64,000 bases of DNA from Arbacia lixula (lineage: Eukaryota; Echinodermata; Echinoidea; Arbacioida; Arbaciidae): NCBI GenBank assembly GCA_963669155.1, contig OZ022596.1:4799304-4863303 (forward strand). The letters are read 5' to 3'. The notes below the pieces were generated by a model. It did no database searches. It saw only the letters and a list, made by a program, of their open reading frames with translations, and was not told the DNA's origin. A program made the translations under genes and the position numbers. Below are positions 59,966 to 64,000 of the stretch, piece by piece; position 1 is the stretch's first letter, and the number at the start of each line of letters is the position of its first letter.

Positions 59966-61479
59966 CATATGGGGTGAGGATATTTCCCCAAATTCTTCTA
60001 CGCATCAGATTTTGTTTATACGTCAAATGCAGGCAAAACTCATCCAGAGAATCGGTGGCATTGAACATCGAGATCAAAGAGAAAATCATTGTGAAGGGTT
60101 CTTTTGTGACTAGAAGGAGAGTACAATGAATCTGCATTAATTAAACGGCTGATTTTTATCCATGTGTTTAAACATCACTGATTCCACAGATAGTGTATCA
60201 CGTTTATACCCATTATAATTCAGTATGATAACAGAGATTTAGCTCTGAGAAGGTAGTGAAAGAACATTCTATCATGTGCACCCGAAATGAGACTGTACAT
60301 TTCTTTTGTTCTCTCTGAGAAACCGTTGCTACGCAATCCTGTTCGTTATTGTTAAAACACGTGAAATGCACATGCTGAGACCACATAATTTTTCGGCGGT
60401 GGCACGCATGGGTTCAAAGAAAGGAAGTTGTTTCATATCTTTCCATAACACATCCCTGATTCAGTGGAGTGTTCAACCATGATGTAACTATGTAATGGCT
60501 TATTGTAAAGGTTACAATGGTCTTCCAGCTGTTTCCTATTCTTGTTTGGGGTTGTGAGTGCTTTGTGACTGATTTCCACATGACGTGTGGCTTGCCAGCA
60601 TCCACCATGAATATCAATGACAGGATATTTCGAAGAAATTAAGTTCAACCGTATTTATACATTAGAAACAAAGCAATTTTGAATGTCTCAATATTATTTA
60701 TATGTGTACAGCTGAATCAAATAGTACGCTATAAATCTATGGAAGGTTTTATGTGTACTGACAACGTGCAGGCGTGTACTCAATTAAATGATAATGGTGA
60801 CACAAGCAAAGTGACTTTAGTTAACCGTTCCACATTGAGGTTTAAAATCTCATCTTGAGTTTGATCATATCGAGTGAGTTCCATATTACGACCACATACC
60901 AATTACATGCCCAATGTGTTTTATACGTTTTACACATCTCACAAGAACAATCTCAAATATGAATTATGGGGAAAAATCACTCACGTTCACAATGAAAGTC
61001 AAACCGCATTTACAATCGGATAGATTGAAATGTAAAAGCAATTGAAGAATGGAATATGTACATATGGTAATAAATGAAAAATAAACATGTAGTTTGGTTT
61101 GTAAATGGCTAAGAAAGACCCCGATGTTTGAAAGCATTTAGGTGTGCATTTAATTGTGTAGGCGGTGTTTTTCATATCACTCAATAGAATTAATGAGTAT
61201 GGTAGGAGCAACCAGCAAGGTATTGTCAGCTGATCTTAACTTTGAATGGACTTATGTTTGACCAGTAGATGTTGAACAAACAACGCAAGACGTGCATTGT
61301 GTATTGCTCGTTCTATGTGTGTTGACCCAAACTGACGGATAAGTAGTACGCAAATAAGATCTGGAGACCAGAAAGTCTGAGCCCTGTCTGAGTTCCTTGT
61401 AAGGAAAGTTCGTTTTGTTATATATTTCTGTATTTGATGGCTGTTAATGTTTCACTTAAGACACACAAAGCTTCTTTGG
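59966..61479. other. Intergenic, no gene seen
   Basis: No coherent coding sequence or named repeat was recognised on either strand. Confidence 0.5.
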
Positions 61480-61950
61480 TATTTCTTTCCGCCCCCTCGT
61501 CTGGATGTGCAGCTGCATCAAAAGATGATATGTCAACAGAGCCCGACGCTGCACATACACGATGATTGGAAATTCAATAAATTTTCTGTTCTTCTCATTG
61601 GCCACATACATGTCCATTTGCAGTGAAAATGAAAACAGAATCTTGTAACGCAAATACCAAGATGGCACGTAACACCTTTTATGTTTAATCAATGCACATT
61701 AATATACTAATAATCACTTTCCTTGCTCTCAGATCGGGCCATGTATATAAAGATAAGCGGCAGGTTTGGGGAAGGATCCATTCGGAGTAGAGAGCTGTCG
61801 ACTTGTCTTGTTCGAAGAAAAGTGTTCCATCTCCAAGAGATTACTTTCTTATGATATCTGGATTGCTTTGGCTTCAGTTCATCGCATGTTTTTAAGTGAG
61901 ACAAGTGACGAAGAGTCCGACACGAATTGTTCAACCTACTAAGTTCTTGT
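61480..61950. repeat. Diverged duplicate of the GPCR 5' flank, copy 2
   Basis: Pairs with 57,640-58,180. It lies about 0.4-0.9 kb upstream of the GPCR start, so it may be promoter-proximal sequence left by an old gene duplication. Confidence 0.45.
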
Positions 61951-62341
61951 TACTGTATTCAGCAAACTCCATGGGTATCACTAAGTGCAGTACACGTCTT
62001 TCAAAGTGATACCTGTGATATCGTCCGACTAGTACCCGGATTCAAAAACAACAGTGTAGTACTGTTACGTCGACTCCATCTTTCAATTTCAAAGCACATG
62101 TATCATGCATTACGGGAATAAAAGTTGGTAAAGCTCTTGTTGGATTCCGTTTAAACTTAATATTACTTTCCCAGCGTATTATCGGATAAACTCACAACAG
62201 GTGGTGATATTTTTCATGTCCAAATCCAAATATAAAAGTACAAGAAAAAAAAAGCGTCATTTACTCAAGGAGAACATGTCTCTTTGATTTTGAATTGCCA
62301 GTGATGATTGTGCAATAGTACGTCCTTGGTGCAAGCACATT

Positions 62342-63817
62342 ATGAACATGTCCGTCGTAAACGAGAGTGGCATCGGGATGGATGACTCTACTTCCAACCA
62401 TATCTTCTGCACATCCCATGTTCACACTAGATTAACATACGTGCTATCGTTTGAGATAGCAGTCGCATTGGTATTGACGTCGACAACACTTGCTGTAATC
62501 TTTGGTAGTCGTCGCCTTCGCCATCAACGCTTCATCATCCCATTCAACATCATCCTCGCTGACTGGGTGACGGTAGCTGTCCTCACTACCATGTATACTA
62601 CATTTGTTTTCCAATGGGTAAGGAAAGTATTGGCACCATCAATGCACTGCGTGTTTATTATTTATCATGTTTATTACGTGACTTGACTTTATTTACAGGA
62701 TATATACTATCCAACTCCCCATCAGGAAATTTTACAGATGCAAGAATTCGTACAATTGCATGGTACCCACACTGAATATCAAAGCAAGTAATAGAATTAC
62801 ATAACTTTACCTTTTATGCCTTTAATGTCCCGCTGCTTATTCACAAACGACTCCTTATTGAATATCTTTATTAGCAGTAGGATTGATGCTCATGGATTAA
62901 TTTACCAAAACTGTCAGAAGAATTTTCTTTAAGTATTTACTCTTTATGTCTTATTAACATGATAAAATCGTCATCGTAAAATCGTAGAACAGTGATTTCC
63001 ACGTGCGTGACTTATAGTGTCTAGAAATGCTTTATAAAGCGCTAATCATTTAGCAAATCATACAATTTCTAACCAATGGATAGTTGGCGTCAATGATAAA
63101 GTCTATTATATTTACATGCACTCTGTAATTGATCAATACTATCATTATATTTCATCTCTACATTGATTTTAGCCCTTCGGAGGTTGGCTTGAATTCTTAG
63201 CCAGCGCTTTATTTACTACATGCATCGCGGTTTCTGCAATTAGCACCGTAATGGTCGCCATCTACCAGTATATCACCCTGCATGTCGACCCCTTCGGCTC
63301 ACGGAACATCGTTACCACACCCAGATGTGTCTTCGCTTGTGTTGGAAGCTGGGCGCTGAGTTCCAGTTTGTCAGCACTTTTCTGGTTTTTAAACGGAAAC
63401 CTCTATTTTGAAATCATTGGAGGAGTCGGTTATGTAATAATGTTTTTTGTCTATATTCTTTCTGGAATATGTTATTTCTTCATTTTTCGAGCCATTTCAA
63501 AAGGACCAGCAAACCATGCCAATGATGGTGAGCAGGTTAGAATGCGAAGACTAGAAAACAGAAGAGTGCTGCGCACTTACGCTTTGGTCTTTACGACAAA
63601 TGTCTGTTTGGTCATTCTGTATATATGGTTTCAGTATTTCACATACATTATCAATCGGAATTGGATTTCTTTTTGCAATACCTTCCTGGGACATTTTGGT
63701 TTTCTAGGAAATGTTATTGCAAATTCAGTAATTTACTGGTGGCGTTTGAAAGAGTTTCGCTCGATGCTTCCCGTTTGCAAGAGGAATAGGGTAATACATG
63801 TGGACGGAGCAATTTGA
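62342..63817 (+). CDS. Divergent rhodopsin-type GPCR, two coding exons
   Basis: Exon 1 62,342-62,617 (donor TGG|GTAAGG) joins exon 2 63,173-63,817 (acceptor TTTTAG) in phase 0 for 306 residues. The N-terminus has two N-glycosylation sequons (NMS, NES). Membrane segments: TM1 LTYVLSFEIAVALVLTSTTL; TM2 FIIPFNIILADWVTVAVLTT with the conserved LAD; TM3 near the exon joint; TM4 FACVGSWALSSSLSALFWFL; TM5 IGGVGYVIMFFVYILSGICY; TM6 TYALVFTTNVCLVILYIWFQ; TM7 FLGNVIANSVIYWW. The DRY box is replaced by YQY, NPxxY by NSVIY, and TM6 lacks the CWxP proline; no clear TM3-ECL2 cysteine pair. It is probably a lineage-specific sensory or orphan receptor; the ligand is unknown. Confidence 0.85.
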
Positions 63818-64000
63818 TTTCTCCAATTTCTATTCTTAAGTAGAGGTATTAGCCATTATTTTCACTTTCACCCCCCCCCCCTCCATTTCATCAACCATTT
63901 CTAGATGTGTAGCCTTAATACCAAGTGAAGTGCAATGTATTGTTACCTTTTTGGTGTTAGCCTACTCTTGTGCTCCTAATCTATTCGTGTGTTAGATACA
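63818..64000. other. GPCR 3' flank
   Basis: Non-coding, with a C-run at 63,871-63,880. No AATAAA was seen before the window ends. Confidence 0.5.

Noticed and set aside
57646-61692. Related minus-strand frames sharing LLMQLHIQ
   Set aside because: The similarity follows from the duplicated non-coding block. There are no splice signals, domains or clear codon conservation.

Overview
This is eukaryotic, AT-rich, repeat-laden DNA. It holds split genes with GT-AG introns, a Penelope-like retroelement, LINE pieces, many foldback elements and MITEs, and long microsatellites. The gene content (a long ankyrin-repeat protein ending in ZU5-UPA-death domain, and a divergent rhodopsin-type GPCR) suits a marine invertebrate. 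A deuterostome such as an echinoderm is the best guess, but the sequence alone does not prove it.

Layout. 1-3.5 kb (+): a Penelope-like element with one long open frame (RT plus GIY-YIG endonuclease), ending at an AT/GT microsatellite. 3.6-8.1 kb: no gene found; a LINE fossil and a tRNA-like gene with anticodon UCA. 8.2-55.9 kb (-): one large gene. I reconstructed 36 coding exons whose splice phases all agree. They sum to 5,322 nt, or 1,773 residues: a short N-terminus, about 30 ankyrin repeats, ZU5, UPA, an acidic linker and a death domain (DD). 56-62.3 kb: no gene found; arrays, MITEs and two related blocks. 62.3-63.8 kb (+): a two-exon GPCR of 306 residues.

Most striking observation: the 3' end of the ankyrin-ZU5-DD gene is tandemly duplicated. 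Two intact DD exons (13,803-14,136 and 8,672-8,993) follow the linker exon in the same splice phase. Either one could end the protein, giving two alternative death domains. The two exons differ at 15 bases, 14 of them amino-acid changing, plus a 12-base in-frame indel. They are about twice as diverged as the intron next to them. The duplicated intron carries a 3.5 kb inverted-repeat element. In copy A alone it also carries an 8.4 kb TTAA-flanked insertion, whose uninterrupted site survives in copy B, and a 1.7 kb foldback.

The ankyrin region was built from a repeated two-exon cassette. Seven exons are exactly 157 nt, in the same phase. The likely role is a cytosolic scaffold or receptor: the ankyrin solenoid binds partners and the DD recruits other DD proteins (apoptosis or innate immune signalling). 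That role is inferred from domain families only.
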